Positions 8,561 through 17,139 of a DNA stretch of 64,000 nt are shown one piece after another; position 1 is the stretch's first letter; every line of letters starts with the position of its first letter. Source of the DNA: an uncultured Bacteroidales bacterium (GTDB lineage: Bacteria; Bacteroidota; Bacteroidia; Bacteroidales; Barnesiellaceae); contig CASFYQ010000007.1 in NCBI GenBank assembly GCA_949298955.1, positions 124,001 through 188,000 on the forward strand, written 5' to 3'. A program made the position numbers and the translations under genes. Below the pieces are notes generated by a model. It ran no database searches, had not been told where the DNA came from, and saw only the letters and a program-made list of their open reading frames with translations.

Positions 8561-10056
8561 AACCCCCTCCTCTCTATGCTGTATTCCAACGATTTGACAA
8601 ACTCGCTCGCCAGCCGGCGCCCTCCTTTGTGGTTGATGTGCGTATAGTCCTTGTTCGCCTGTTTTTGAGCCACATAGTCGACCATACCATTGGCTCCCCC
8701 CATGGCGGCAAAGGTATCCCAAAAGACTACTCCTGCGTTCTTGGCCGCCAACCGTTGCGCCCGAGAGAGGGCAAGCACGGCGGGCATGGTAACGAACGAA
8801 CCGTTTATCTTGCGGCTACGGTCGCCCACCCCCATCAGGATAATATCGGTATGCGGGTAACAAGATTTCAAGTGGTCGATTACCGCTACCATCTTGCGGG
8901 CATAAGCCTCATAGTGAAGTATCTCGGGAGTCATCACATTCAGTCCATACTGCAACACGATGGCATCATAGGGAACGATGGAGTCCATTTGAGCGCAACG
9001 CACAGCCGGGAGCGACACCAGCGAGAGCCCCGAATAGCCACGGGTCGAAATATTGTCGACCGCGATGCCCCGGGTATCGTCGAGCCACACTCCTATGGCC
9101 GTAAAACCGGCTATGGCACCGGTGCGCACCTGAAAACGGTCGGTTTGGCCCGACACCTCGATCGACTGAATTGCGGGCGAGCCGATTACGGCAAATGTCT
9201 GCCACTCGCCGTCACCCACTTTAAGGTCGACCGAACAGTCGTTGCGGGCCACGAAAACAAAACGCGAGACGGTCCAACTGTCGGCTCGTTCGACACGCGT
9301 AGTCCCTCGATATTGAGACCGCGCCCCTTCGAGCGGCACGAAATATTGCTGATGCAGCGTCATAAGACTCCAATCGGCCTCACGAGGTTTGAGCACGCTA
9401 TGCACCTCCCAACCGTTGTCCGACTGTACCACCGACCGGCGGAATCCGGGAAAGTCGGAGTGCATCGGCATATACCCAACCCCACAGCCGCCATGCAATG
9501 TCTGCAACCGGCTGCGCACATCCTGTGTGAAAATATCGGCCTCGATAAACGAGTCGCCCAAAAAAGCGATTCGCACCGGACGACCCAGCGAATCCCCCTG
9601 CGACATGGCCGTCAAAAGATGCGACAAGCCGTTCGCCTCGGGCGAGAAATCTTCGAACAGCACCACATCGCCATCTTTGCGCTGCGGCGCATCGACAAGA
9701 GTCGTATCGAGTCGGTCGGGCACGGCAACCGTCGCCCGAGGTAAAACCGGACGGGAGTCGGCTGTCGTATCGGCGGGAAGAGAGTCGACAACCGAGTCGG
9801 TCGGCGTTTCTTCACGGGGGAGAAAAAGCGAATCGGTCTCGGTATCCTGCCACACGGCATCGCCCGGCAAGTCGAGCGTCAATTCGTCCACACGAATATC
9901 CGAAAAAAGATCGATTGGTTTGGTTGTGAATCCGCCCCACTCCAATACGGGCAATTTCGTCAGGAGGAAGAGAAAAACAACCGCCATCACCAACAGAGCC
10001 ACCACGTGCCCGTTTTTATGTTTAGGGGAATCGTTCCCCGCTTTCTTTTTCTTCAC
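8557..10056 (-). CDS. Membrane-anchored SGNH hydrolase, first gene of the MBOAT operon
   Basis: I start this 499-residue protein at the GTG at 10056 (VKKKKAGNDSPKHKNG), because a -7 box TATCTTTG lies at 10085-10078 and any earlier start would be outside that transcript. A positively charged head is followed by one membrane anchor at about residues 18-32 (VVALLVMAVVFLFLL), a Ser/Asp/Pro-rich linker, and an SGNH domain. The domain shows block I FLGDSFIEAD near residue 167, block III QYGLN, and the C-terminal DYTHINHKG. It is thus a periplasmic, inner-membrane-tethered enzyme. The next gene starts in an ATGA overlap. Two SGNH proteins with one MBOAT point to a glycan O-acylation module. Confidence 0.8.
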   Translation of the reverse strand: MKKKKAGNDSPKHKNGHVVALLVMAVVFLFLLTKLPVLEWGGFTTKPIDLFSDIRVDELTLDLPGDAVWQDTETDSLFLPREETPTDSVVDSLPADTTADSRPVLPRATVAVPDRLDTTLVDAPQRKDGDVVLFEDFSPEANGLSHLLTAMSQGDSLGRPVRIAFLGDSFIEADIFTQDVRSRLQTLHGGCGVGYMPMHSDFPGFRRSVVQSDNGWEVHSVLKPREADWSLMTLHQQYFVPLEGARSQYRGTTRVERADSWTVSRFVFVARNDCSVDLKVGDGEWQTFAVIGSPAIQSIEVSGQTDRFQVRTGAIAGFTAIGVWLDDTRGIAVDNISTRGYSGLSLVSLPAVRCAQMDSIVPYDAIVLQYGLNVMTPEILHYEAYARKMVAVIDHLKSCYPHTDIILMGVGDRSRKINGSFVTMPAVLALSRAQRLAAKNAGVVFWDTFAAMGGANGMVDYVAQKQANKDYTHINHKGGRRLASEFVKSLEYSIERRGL

Positions 10057-10077
10057 GTTGTTTCTTAAATGAGAAAG

Positions 10078-10085
10078 CAAAGATA
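10078..10085 (-). promoter_or_regulatory. -7 box TATCTTTG of the SGNH/MBOAT operon
   Basis: It matches the Bacteroidetes -7 consensus TAnnTTTG exactly and lies 22 bases upstream of the GTG start. A second, similar element (TATCTTTA at 10160-10153) lies about 75 bases further upstream in the same orientation, inside a duplicated block, so there may be two promoters. Confidence 0.65.
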
Positions 10086-10180
10086 GTGAAAGGTGAGAGA
10101 CAAGCAAAGATGCTTGCATAATTTGCTTGACCGAACCGACTCTTATCTTATGTAAAGATAGTGAAAGGCGAGAGTAGAGA
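10079..10180 (-). repeat. Duplicated promoter block upstream of the SGNH/MBOAT operon
   Basis: Reading the minus strand, the string TCTCRCCTTTCACTATCTTT occurs twice, around 10100-10079 and 10174-10153, each preceded by TTGTCTCT-like sequence. Each copy ends in a usable -7 box. It looks like a local duplication of a promoter. Confidence 0.6.
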
Positions 10181-10205
10181 CAACTGAAAATGGTATTTTC
10201 AAGTT
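10164..10205 (-). repeat. 42-bp interspersed intergenic repeat, copy 1
   Basis: On the minus strand this segment reads AACTTGAAAATACCATTTTC, then AGTTGTCTCTACTCTCGCC and TTT. It matches 39 of 42 bases of a plus-strand segment at 15288-15329. It ends 108 bases upstream of the GTG start at 10056, and the other copy lies 120 bases upstream of rsmD, in the same orientation relative to the gene. Confidence 0.75.
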
Positions 10206-10267
10206 TGTGTGGATTCACCCGCGCCGATTTGCTTTTTTCGAAATCTTTTTATAATTTAGCTTTTGCT

Positions 10268-11710
10268 ATGTTTACACTTGCCGTAATGCCTTTTACCGAC
10301 TGGGTCTATATCGTCGTCTATACGATATATGCCATCACCATATTAGGTACGATTGTGATTGTCATTACCGAGAATCGCAACCCGGTGAAGAGCTTGGCAT
10401 GGATTATCGTACTCACGTTTCTCCCCGTAGTAGGATTGGTTTTCTACATCTTCTTCGGACAGAATTTCAAAGCCAAACGCATGGTATCGCGACGGCTCAA
10501 ACGCAAACTGCGCAAGCGTGACTACCACTCGATTGTCAACATCGACGAGCTGCCGCTAAACGAGGAGAGCAAACAAGAAATAAAACTCTGTCACAGCTTG
10601 TGCAGCATGCCCTACTACTCGGGCAACCGGGTAAAGATATTCACCACGGGCCGGGATATGTTCGACCAGTATCTGCAAGACTTGGAGAATGCCCGCGAAT
10701 ACATACACATACAATACTACATTTTCGAAGACGACAAACTGGGCTCCCGGGTGAAAGAGGTCCTGCTCAGGTGTGCCGGCCGCGGGGTACAGATACGCGT
10801 ACTCTACGACGACGTGGGGTGCTGGTCGGTCAAGAAACAATTCTTCAAAGAGATGCAAGATGCCGGTATCATCGTGCGCCCCTTTCTCGAAATCACTTTT
10901 CCGCAACTGGCCAGCCGCATCAACTACCGCAACCACCGCAAGATAACCATCATCGACGGCCGCATAGGCTACATCGGCGGCATGAATATCGCCGACCGTT
11001 ATGTCGAGGGTCTCAAATGGGGTACGTGGCGCGATACCCACCTGCGCATCGAGGGACCGGCGGTACAGGGGTTACAGCTGCTTTTTGCCGTCGACTGGAG
11101 TTTCGAATGCAAAGAGGTGCTTTCGGCACCGCATTTCTTCCCGCACGTCGCCGACCAGGGAAAAAGCGGCATACAGATAGCTCCGGGCGGTCCCATAGGC
11201 GAATGGTCGAACATCGCCATGCTTTTTCTCAAAGCCATCACCAACGCCAAAAAAGCGGTATACATACAGACTCCTTATTTCCTGCCAACCGACAGTTTGT
11301 CCAAAGCTTTACAGACGGCAGCCCTCGCCAAAGTCGACGTGCGGGTAATGATACCCGAACGTTCCGACTCGCAAATACTGCGATACGCCTCATTCTCCTA
11401 CATCGCCGAAATGCTGAAAGCCGGGGTCAAGGTCTATTTCTACCAACCGGGACTGCTCCACTCCAAGACCGTCATTATCGACGACGAACTCAGCTCCGTG
11501 GGGTCGACCAATTTCGATTTCCGCAGCTTCGAACACAATTTCGAGGCCAACGCTTTCATCTACGACCGCGAGGTCAACAGCGAGATGAAGCGCATCTTCA
11601 TCGAAGATCAGCAGCACTGCCGGCGCATCATTCTGCACTATTGGCGGCACCGCCCGCTGTTACAAAAAGGGTTGGAGTCGATTATGCGGCTGTTGAGCCC
11701 GGTATTGTAG
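10268..11710 (+). CDS. cls: Cardiolipin synthase (phospholipase D family)
   Basis: This 480-residue enzyme joins two phosphatidylglycerol molecules, or uses phosphatidylethanolamine as donor, to form cardiolipin at the inner membrane. Two N-terminal hydrophobic segments (about residues 10-30 and 42-65) are followed by two PLD domains with HKD motifs: NHRKITIIDGRIGYIGGMN in the first and LLHSKTVIIDDELSSVGSTN in the second. I start at MFTLAVMPFTDW because an AT-rich TAATTTAG box lies just upstream; the next ATG at 10286 is possible, and an extension to 10190 would run into a repeat. The length fits the family. It stands alone on the plus strand between divergent and convergent neighbours, ending next to the helicase gene's 3' end. 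Confidence 0.9.
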   Translation: MFTLAVMPFTDWVYIVVYTIYAITILGTIVIVITENRNPVKSLAWIIVLTFLPVVGLVFYIFFGQNFKAKRMVSRRLKRKLRKRDYHSIVNIDELPLNEESKQEIKLCHSLCSMPYYSGNRVKIFTTGRDMFDQYLQDLENAREYIHIQYYIFEDDKLGSRVKEVLLRCAGRGVQIRVLYDDVGCWSVKKQFFKEMQDAGIIVRPFLEITFPQLASRINYRNHRKITIIDGRIGYIGGMNIADRYVEGLKWGTWRDTHLRIEGPAVQGLQLLFAVDWSFECKEVLSAPHFFPHVADQGKSGIQIAPGGPIGEWSNIAMLFLKAITNAKKAVYIQTPYFLPTDSLSKALQTAALAKVDVRVMIPERSDSQILRYASFSYIAEMLKAGVKVYFYQPGLLHSKTVIIDDELSSVGSTNFDFRSFEHNFEANAFIYDREVNSEMKRIFIEDQQHCRRIILHYWRHRPLLQKGLESIMRLLSPVL

Positions 11711-13126
11711 CTATTGTTCCAGAAACTCGTCGCTCACATTGACCAGCCATATCTTCTCGGTGGCCCGAGTAAAGGCGGTATAGAGCCAACGATAGAAATC
11801 GAGCGAGAGAGCGCCCTGCCGGATATATCCCATATCGATATAGACATGTTTCCACTGGCCACCCTGTGCCTTGTGACAGGTAACTCCATAGGCATATTTC
11901 ACCTGCAAGGCGTTGAACCACGGGTCGGCTTTGAGCCGCTTGAATTTCTCGCGCCGGGTCGTAACGTCATAATAGTCGGCCATCACCTGCGTGAAGAGCG
12001 CCTCTTGTTGCTCGCGAGTGAGCGAAGGGGAATCGCTCAAAAGAGTATCGAGCAGAATCCGGGCTTCCATCTCCACCTCCAAGTCGGGGAAATAGAGCAA
12101 CACGTCGGCAAAACGGAAGCCATACATCTCGGTACGCCGCGATACCCGCACCACCCGGGCCACATCGCCGTTGGCGATAAAATCGATTTCCTTGTACTCC
12201 TTTCCCCAAAAATAGTTGTTCTTGGCCACCAGCAACAAATCGCCGGCCGTGAGTTCTTCCTCACGATAGAGAATCTGGTTGCGGATACCTTGATTGAAGA
12301 TATTGGCCCGCTTGTTGGAGCGGGTAATGACGATGGTCTCGTCGAGCCCCACCCGGTCGTACGAGTCGGCAATGCGCTCGACTAGATACTCGCCGCTAAG
12401 GGCTTCGACATCGGGATAGTTTTTCACGGACAGGCGAGGCATGGGCAACGGCATCTGCTCCATATCCTCCCGCAATCGAGTGGCATTGCCGAGGATTCCC
12501 GATTCGGCAGCCTGCCGGGCCACCTCGCGCAACTCATATTCAATGACTGTGAGCCCATACCCCTGCAATACTCCTGCATCGAGTGCAAGGCTGCGCTCCT
12601 GTCCCACAGGCGGCAACTGGGCCGTATCGCCCAGCAGGATAAGTCGGCAATGCTCGCCCGAATAGACAAATTCTACCAGGTCGTCAAGCAAACGGCCCGT
12701 GCCATACACGGCCCCGTCGCCCGTGGAGTTGGCAATCATCGAAGCCTCATCGACAATAAAGAGGGTGTGTTTGGCCAGATTCTCACCCACGAGAAATCTT
12801 TCCATATCGGGCGAATAACTCTTCTGCCGATAAATGCGGCGGTGTATCGTATAGGCAGGGTGACCGGCATACCGGGCAAAGACCTTGGCCGCCCGTCCCG
12901 TAGGCGCGAGCAGCACCACCTTGCTCTGCAACTGCGTGAGAGCCTTGACCAGCGCACCCACCAACGAGGTTTTTCCCGTACCGGCATATCCCCGCAGCAG
13001 AAAAAGCGTATCGTCGCCCCCGTCAAGCACAAAAGCGGCCAACTGCTGCAACAGCTCCCGCTGCTGGCGGTTGGGCGAATAGGGCAAATTACTCTCTATC
13101 TGTTGGACAAGCAAGTCGGTAATCAT
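11711..13126 (-). CDS. ATP-dependent RecD-like DNA helicase
   Basis: This 471-residue superfamily 1B helicase has Walker A GYAGTGKTS, Walker B FIVDEASMI, motif III GDTAQLPPVGQ, and the C-terminal UvrD/RecD-type motifs CHKAQGGQW and WLYTAFTRATEKIWLV. It lacks the long N-terminal extension of RecD2 and is the short single-gene type common in Bacteroidales. The start at 13126 (MITDLLVQQIE) is chosen over the ATG at 13147 because a -7 box (TATTTTTG, 13157-13150) would place transcription start at or after that earlier codon. It is divergent from the DUF3822 gene with which it shares an intergenic promoter region. The exact role, repair or recombination, is not known. Confidence 0.88.
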   Translation of the reverse strand: MITDLLVQQIESNLPYSPNRQQRELLQQLAAFVLDGGDDTLFLLRGYAGTGKTSLVGALVKALTQLQSKVVLLAPTGRAAKVFARYAGHPAYTIHRRIYRQKSYSPDMERFLVGENLAKHTLFIVDEASMIANSTGDGAVYGTGRLLDDLVEFVYSGEHCRLILLGDTAQLPPVGQERSLALDAGVLQGYGLTVIEYELREVARQAAESGILGNATRLREDMEQMPLPMPRLSVKNYPDVEALSGEYLVERIADSYDRVGLDETIVITRSNKRANIFNQGIRNQILYREEELTAGDLLLVAKNNYFWGKEYKEIDFIANGDVARVVRVSRRTEMYGFRFADVLLYFPDLEVEMEARILLDTLLSDSPSLTREQQEALFTQVMADYYDVTTRREKFKRLKADPWFNALQVKYAYGVTCHKAQGGQWKHVYIDMGYIRQGALSLDFYRWLYTAFTRATEKIWLVNVSDEFLEQ

Positions 13127-13149
13127 GGGCAAAGCGATAAAGTGCATCA

Positions 13150-13186
13150 CAAAAATAGTGTTTCCCGTTTTCTTTTCTTACATTTG
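13150..13186. promoter_or_regulatory. Divergent promoter pair: helicase and DUF3822
   Basis: TATTTTTG on the minus strand (13157-13150) serves the helicase, and TACATTTG on the plus strand (13179-13186) serves the DUF3822 gene. Both match TAnnTTTG. Confidence 0.55.
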
Positions 13187-13280
13187 TACGATTTAAATTG
13201 TAAAAGTCCGAATCCGGGGAAAACGATTGTCCCCTGCATCGGAGGCGGACACAAATAGAGCAAAGACAAAACAGGGAACC

Positions 13281-14093
13281 ATGGAACCGATACCGGCATT
13301 GAACCAACTGATGAAAGAGAGTCACAAATACATCTTGACGATGTATGCCGACGGTTCATACCTGCACATCCTGTTGCAACATACCGAGCAACGCGACACG
13401 GTAGTGTCCGAGCGGCTACCCGTCGAACCCACCCGGGCATCGCTCGAAGAGGCGGTATTCTCGCAGCCTGTCCTCACCCGGGCATTCGCAAAAGTCTATT
13501 TCATAGCCGACTCTCCCCGCTACACCTTTATCCCCGAGGCATTTGCCTCGGCCGAAGACAACCCGCTCTATTTCGGGTTCTGTTTCCCCGACAGCGACGG
13601 TACGGTAGTAGCAGCCGAGTTGCCCCACACAGGCGTGCAACAACTCTTCGACCTCGATACCGAGCTGGCCTCATTCGTTCGCCGCACCTTCGACCGCCCA
13701 GTCATACTGCACCGGCTGGCCCCGATGTGCGAATATTTTTATCGGAAGAGCCGACTCGGCTACAACGCCAAACTCTATGTGCATTGGAGCCAAGAGTCGA
13801 TCGATTTCTTTGCTTTCAACCCACAGGGGTTCCTGCTGGCCAACAGTTTTGCCATTCACCACATGAACGACGGGATATACTACATCTTGAACGCATGGAA
13901 ACAACTGGGATTCAACCCCACCGATGACGAGTTGTCTCTCTCGGGCGACCATCGGGAACTGCGGCAGCACATTATCCCGCTTATTCGCAAACATCTGACC
14001 TTCATCACCCTCACCAAGTTCCCCTCTTACCCCCCTGCGGGCGACGAGAGTCTGCCGTTGCCGTTGCGGCTTATCACGGCTTACTCCCGATAG
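13281..14093 (+). CDS. DUF3822 family protein
   Basis: This 270-residue protein begins MEPIPALNQLMKESHKYILTMYADG and matches the Bacteroidetes family DUF3822, whose members look like degenerate actin/ASKHA-fold proteins and usually sit immediately upstream of rsmD. Recognisable parts are LYVHWSQESIDFFAFNPQG and the region INAWKQLGFNP-like (ILNAWKQLGFNPTDDEL), typical of the family. No signal peptide or membrane segment is seen. A longer frame to 13227 exists but adds unlikely residues. Here rsmD is displaced by an AraC-type gene on the opposite strand. The molecular function is unknown. Confidence 0.8.
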   Translation: MEPIPALNQLMKESHKYILTMYADGSYLHILLQHTEQRDTVVSERLPVEPTRASLEEAVFSQPVLTRAFAKVYFIADSPRYTFIPEAFASAEDNPLYFGFCFPDSDGTVVAAELPHTGVQQLFDLDTELASFVRRTFDRPVILHRLAPMCEYFYRKSRLGYNAKLYVHWSQESIDFFAFNPQGFLLANSFAIHHMNDGIYYILNAWKQLGFNPTDDELSLSGDHRELRQHIIPLIRKHLTFITLTKFPSYPPAGDESLPLPLRLITAYSR

Positions 14094-14108
14094 CGACAAT
14101 CTCGCCCC

Positions 14109-15176
14109 CTACTTGCTCATCACCGACTTGCGATATTGCGAGGGTGTGCAACCGTATTTCTTTTGAAAAGAGCGGCGGAAAGTCGACACCGAGTTGAAAC
14201 CACTCAAAACCGCAATTCCCTCGATACTCCCCTCGAACCCCAAATCGTCGAGAATCGATTTGGCCTTTTCGAGACGAAAAGAGTTGATGTAATCATAAAA
14301 AGTCACTCCCAGCTCGTTGTTCAGACAATTGGAAAGGTAACTGCGATTGGTCCCCATCTCACCGGCAAGATCCGAAAGAGAAAGTTGGGGATTCAGAAAA
14401 AGCTCTTTCTCGCGGATATACTCCTCGAGTTTCTGGCTCATGAGCGACGTCCCGTTACGCAACGTCTCCAAAGGCTCGGACAAGGACTCGACATCGCTCT
14501 GCGGCACATCGGGTATCCACTCCTGCCGCAGACTATAATAGAGAACAACCGCCCACAGGAGTGTCGATGTCACATAATAAACCAGGTCGCCCAAATGGCT
14601 GATATTGGTACAAGTATAAAACCACAGGAATAGACAAAGAGCCAAAATCACCATGCTGTTCATCAACCAGCGCACATTCACCCGCTCGGTATATGAATAA
14701 TTGTCTCTCACATATCGGTTGTAACGCCCCACCTTCGAGACGATAAACAACACGACGACCAAACAGAACAAAGCCGTATAAACAATGCTCATCACATAAA
14801 AAGCCGATGCCCCGGTCACCCCAAAGGCTACCGTAAACAAGCACAACGGCAACTCGAACTGTATTACCCGCTTGACACTGAAAAAACCGGGATAAAGAAT
14901 CTCAAGCAGGAAGAGCGCACACATCGGAACCGCCCACATGTCGAACGACAGAAGCAGGGTGGAATAATATGCCGACCCGGCTATGGAATCGACATACAAA
15001 AGAAGATCCTTAATATCCTGCACCCCCCACAGGCAAAACAGATATCCCAGCACCTGCAACGGGCGATTGGAGTCTCTGAAAAAAGCCAGATTGATACCGA
15101 AATAGACAAAAAAAGCTGTCGAAAGGCCGTGAGCAAAATTAGACAAGTTCTCGATGAACAACGTATTCAAAATCAT
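14109..15176 (-). CDS. Membrane-anchored AraC-family transcriptional regulator
   Basis: This 355-residue protein has about six or seven hydrophobic segments in residues 10-230 and an AraC/XylS DNA-binding domain in the last ~100 residues. The first helix-turn-helix is LSLSDLAGEMGTNRSYLSNCL and the second ends in GFNSVSTFRRSFQKKYGCTPSQYR, the classic AraC signature. The start MILNTLFIENLSNF at 15176 follows a purine-rich AGAGGGG and a -7 box TATATTTG at 15226-15219, while the upstream extension lies across that promoter. Regulators with this layout are presumed to sense a membrane or envelope signal. It lies between DUF3822 and rsmD, which are adjacent in related genomes, so it looks like an insertion. 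Targets are unknown. Confidence 0.85.
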   Translation of the reverse strand: MILNTLFIENLSNFAHGLSTAFFVYFGINLAFFRDSNRPLQVLGYLFCLWGVQDIKDLLLYVDSIAGSAYYSTLLLSFDMWAVPMCALFLLEILYPGFFSVKRVIQFELPLCLFTVAFGVTGASAFYVMSIVYTALFCLVVVLFIVSKVGRYNRYVRDNYSYTERVNVRWLMNSMVILALCLFLWFYTCTNISHLGDLVYYVTSTLLWAVVLYYSLRQEWIPDVPQSDVESLSEPLETLRNGTSLMSQKLEEYIREKELFLNPQLSLSDLAGEMGTNRSYLSNCLNNELGVTFYDYINSFRLEKAKSILDDLGFEGSIEGIAVLSGFNSVSTFRRSFQKKYGCTPSQYRKSVMSK

Positions 15177-15218
15177 TCCCCTCTGTTTGATTATAAATAT
15201 TCTAACAACGATCGTATG

Positions 15219-15226
15219 CAAATATA
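15219..15226 (-). promoter_or_regulatory. -7 box TATATTTG of the AraC-type gene
   Basis: An exact TAnnTTTG match 43 bases upstream of the chosen ATG; it rules out the longer upstream start. Confidence 0.55.
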
Positions 15227-15287
15227 CGCAAAAAAAACAGTCCTTCAAATTTATCGTTCAGGAATCTCTCTAACCCGAACACAACCG

Positions 15288-15329
15288 AACTTGAAAATTC
15301 CATTTTCAGTTGTCTCGACTCTCTCCTTT
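15288..15329 (+). repeat. 42-bp interspersed intergenic repeat, copy 2
   Basis: Matches the minus-strand segment 10205-10164 at 39 of 42 positions. It lies 120 bases upstream of rsmD in the same orientation as the gene, as copy 1 does for the SGNH/MBOAT operon. No coding frame conserves it. Confidence 0.75.
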
Positions 15330-15386
15330 TGCAATCGTCGGTTAATACGAAAATAGGATGCGGCCCGGCATAAAGTTCGAGCAAAC

Positions 15387-15419
15387 TTGACTTTTTGCGC
15401 TCGCCTTTGCGTATCTTTG
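15387..15419 (+). promoter_or_regulatory. rsmD promoter
   Basis: A TTGAC near 15387 and TATCTTTG at 15412-15419 are separated by about 20 bases, the normal Bacteroidetes -33/-7 spacing, and precede the rsmD start by 30 bases. Confidence 0.6.
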
Positions 15420-15448
15420 TCCCAAGAAATACAAAAGCGAACTACGGT

Positions 15449-16003
15449 ATGCGAATCATCAGCGGTAAATACGGGCGTCGGCGGTTCGATGTCCCCACCA
15501 ATATCAAAGCCCGGCCCACGACCGACTTTGCCCGGGAGAATATTTTCAACGTGCTGGAAAACCTCATCGATTTCGAAGGCATCGAGGCACTCGACCTTTT
15601 TGCCGGTACGGGCGCCATCAGCTTCGAACTGCTCTCGCGAGAATGCGCCCGGGTGGTATGTGTCGAGATTTACCCGACCCAGTACAACTTTATCCGCAAG
15701 GTGCAGCAGCAGTTGGGCGACCAGAACCTGACCCCCATCAAAGGCGATGTGTTCAAGTTCCTGCAAAGTTGCCGCCAGCAGTTCGACCTGGTGTTTGCCG
15801 ACCCACCCTACGACCTGCCGGCGCTCGAGACTCTCCCGCACGAAGTCTTGTCGAGAAATATCGTGAAACCGGGCGGCATCTTCGTGCTCGAACACTCCAA
15901 GAACAACGATTTCTCGTCACACCCGCTCTTCGACCAGCACCGCACCTACGGGAGTGTGAATTTCTCGATTTTCCGCCGTCCCGAAACCGAAACGACCGAA
16001 TAG
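15449..16003 (+). CDS. rsmD: 16S rRNA (guanine(966)-N(2))-methyltransferase RsmD
   Basis: This 184-residue SAM-dependent enzyme methylates N2 of G966 in 16S rRNA during 30S assembly. Motif I is LDLFAGTGAISFELLSR (residues 49-65) and the catalytic motif IV is FADPPYDLP, the DPPY of N2-guanine methyltransferases. The N-terminal MRIISGKYGRRRFDVP is characteristic and fixes the start at 15449, 30 bases after the -7 box. The length matches the family. The final residues (ETETTE) are a short family-variable tail. It is preceded by the inserted AraC-type gene rather than by DUF3822. Confidence 0.93.
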   Translation: MRIISGKYGRRRFDVPTNIKARPTTDFARENIFNVLENLIDFEGIEALDLFAGTGAISFELLSRECARVVCVEIYPTQYNFIRKVQQQLGDQNLTPIKGDVFKFLQSCRQQFDLVFADPPYDLPALETLPHEVLSRNIVKPGGIFVLEHSKNNDFSSHPLFDQHRTYGSVNFSIFRRPETETTE

Positions 16004-16120
16004 CCCCAGAGACGAACAACAGGTGGCACTATTCTCTCCCACAAAAAACAACGAGAAACTCCCGCCTCCTGCCATCGGCAAAAGGAGAGAGTTCCCGAAA
16101 GAAAGAAAATAAAAATATTA

Positions 16121-17107
16121 TTATTTCGTGCGCGTCACCGTATGAAGCACGTGGCCTTTCTTGTCGAGCATATAGAGGCTCAAATCTTTATCCGAGACCG
16201 ACACGACCGAGAATCCCGGTTCGGGACTGCAATACTGCGTCCCTTCGACAGGGCTGACCTTACGGCTCAACGAGGCCGACGAATTGACCACATAGTCGAC
16301 CGGGCTATCGGCCATCTTGATGTGCTGGAAATTATGAATATGACCTGCCACATACATATCGACACCATACTTTCTCAACAGGGGGTCGAGCCGCTCTTGC
16401 AGATTTTCGCGTTCGATTTCGTCCTTGGGGGTCTGTGCATAGACGGGGTGATGGCCAATCACCACCTTCCAGGTATCGTGCGAGGCGTTCAGCACCGAGT
16501 CGATCCAGTGGAGTTGGGCTTCCATGTCTTGCGCGGCGACATCGCGATACGACTCTTCCGACTCTTTGTGATATTTGTCGATGAGCGGCGCCGTGTCGAT
16601 AAAGACCACTTTGAGCGTAGAGCTGTCGCCCACCTCGAAGGTCTTGTCGTAATACCGGGCAGGCATGCACCAGCGGCGACTTATGCCCGAATAGTCGAGT
16701 ACAGCCCGGGTATTGCCCCGATACTCGTGATTACCCAGCACGGGATACCAGTCGAGCATCAGCTCGGGGTGCGAATAGATGTACTCGTAGTTGGTATTCC
16801 ACAAGGGGTCGTTCACACTGGCAACCCCCTCGAAATGGTGAATGTCACCGGCGGCAGCCACAAACTCGATACCTATCTCGCCGGCCGTCTTGCCCATCTG
16901 CTCGGCAATAGGTTTCTGGTCGTAGTATCCGTTGCGGCCCAGGTCGTTGCCCACAATAAAATTGAAATTGTCTTCGACCGCCTCGGGAAGAGAGTTTTGC
17001 GAGTCGGTCGTCTGCCTGCACGACCAACCGAACAGGATTATACCCACCAGCAACAGAGCCGAAAAGGAACTGATGTTTCTCAAAAGAAATCTAACGCTTT
17101 TTTTCAT
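16121..17107 (-). CDS. Lipoprotein metallophosphoesterase, purple acid phosphatase-like
   Basis: This 328-residue protein starts MKKSVRFLLRNISSFSALLL and has a signal peptide ending at a Cys near residue 30 (LFGWSCRQ), so it is probably lipid-anchored. Calcineurin-type metal-ligand blocks are present: FIVGNDLGRNGYYDQ, AAAGDIHHFEG, VLGNHEYRG, VIGHHPVYA and AGHIHNFQH. The arrangement resembles tartrate-resistant (purple) acid phosphatases, which hydrolyse phosphomonoesters. It begins 32 bases after the TonB receptor gene ends, so the two are co-transcribed. Together they suggest that a phosphate-containing compound is bound at the outer membrane and dephosphorylated. The substrate is not shown by sequence. 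Confidence 0.88.
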   Translation of the reverse strand: MKKSVRFLLRNISSFSALLLVGIILFGWSCRQTTDSQNSLPEAVEDNFNFIVGNDLGRNGYYDQKPIAEQMGKTAGEIGIEFVAAAGDIHHFEGVASVNDPLWNTNYEYIYSHPELMLDWYPVLGNHEYRGNTRAVLDYSGISRRWCMPARYYDKTFEVGDSSTLKVVFIDTAPLIDKYHKESEESYRDVAAQDMEAQLHWIDSVLNASHDTWKVVIGHHPVYAQTPKDEIERENLQERLDPLLRKYGVDMYVAGHIHNFQHIKMADSPVDYVVNSSASLSRKVSPVEGTQYCSPEPGFSVVSVSDKDLSLYMLDKKGHVLHTVTRTK

Positions 17108-17139
17108 CTTGCTATCTTTTTTATTTATATTCATTTATC

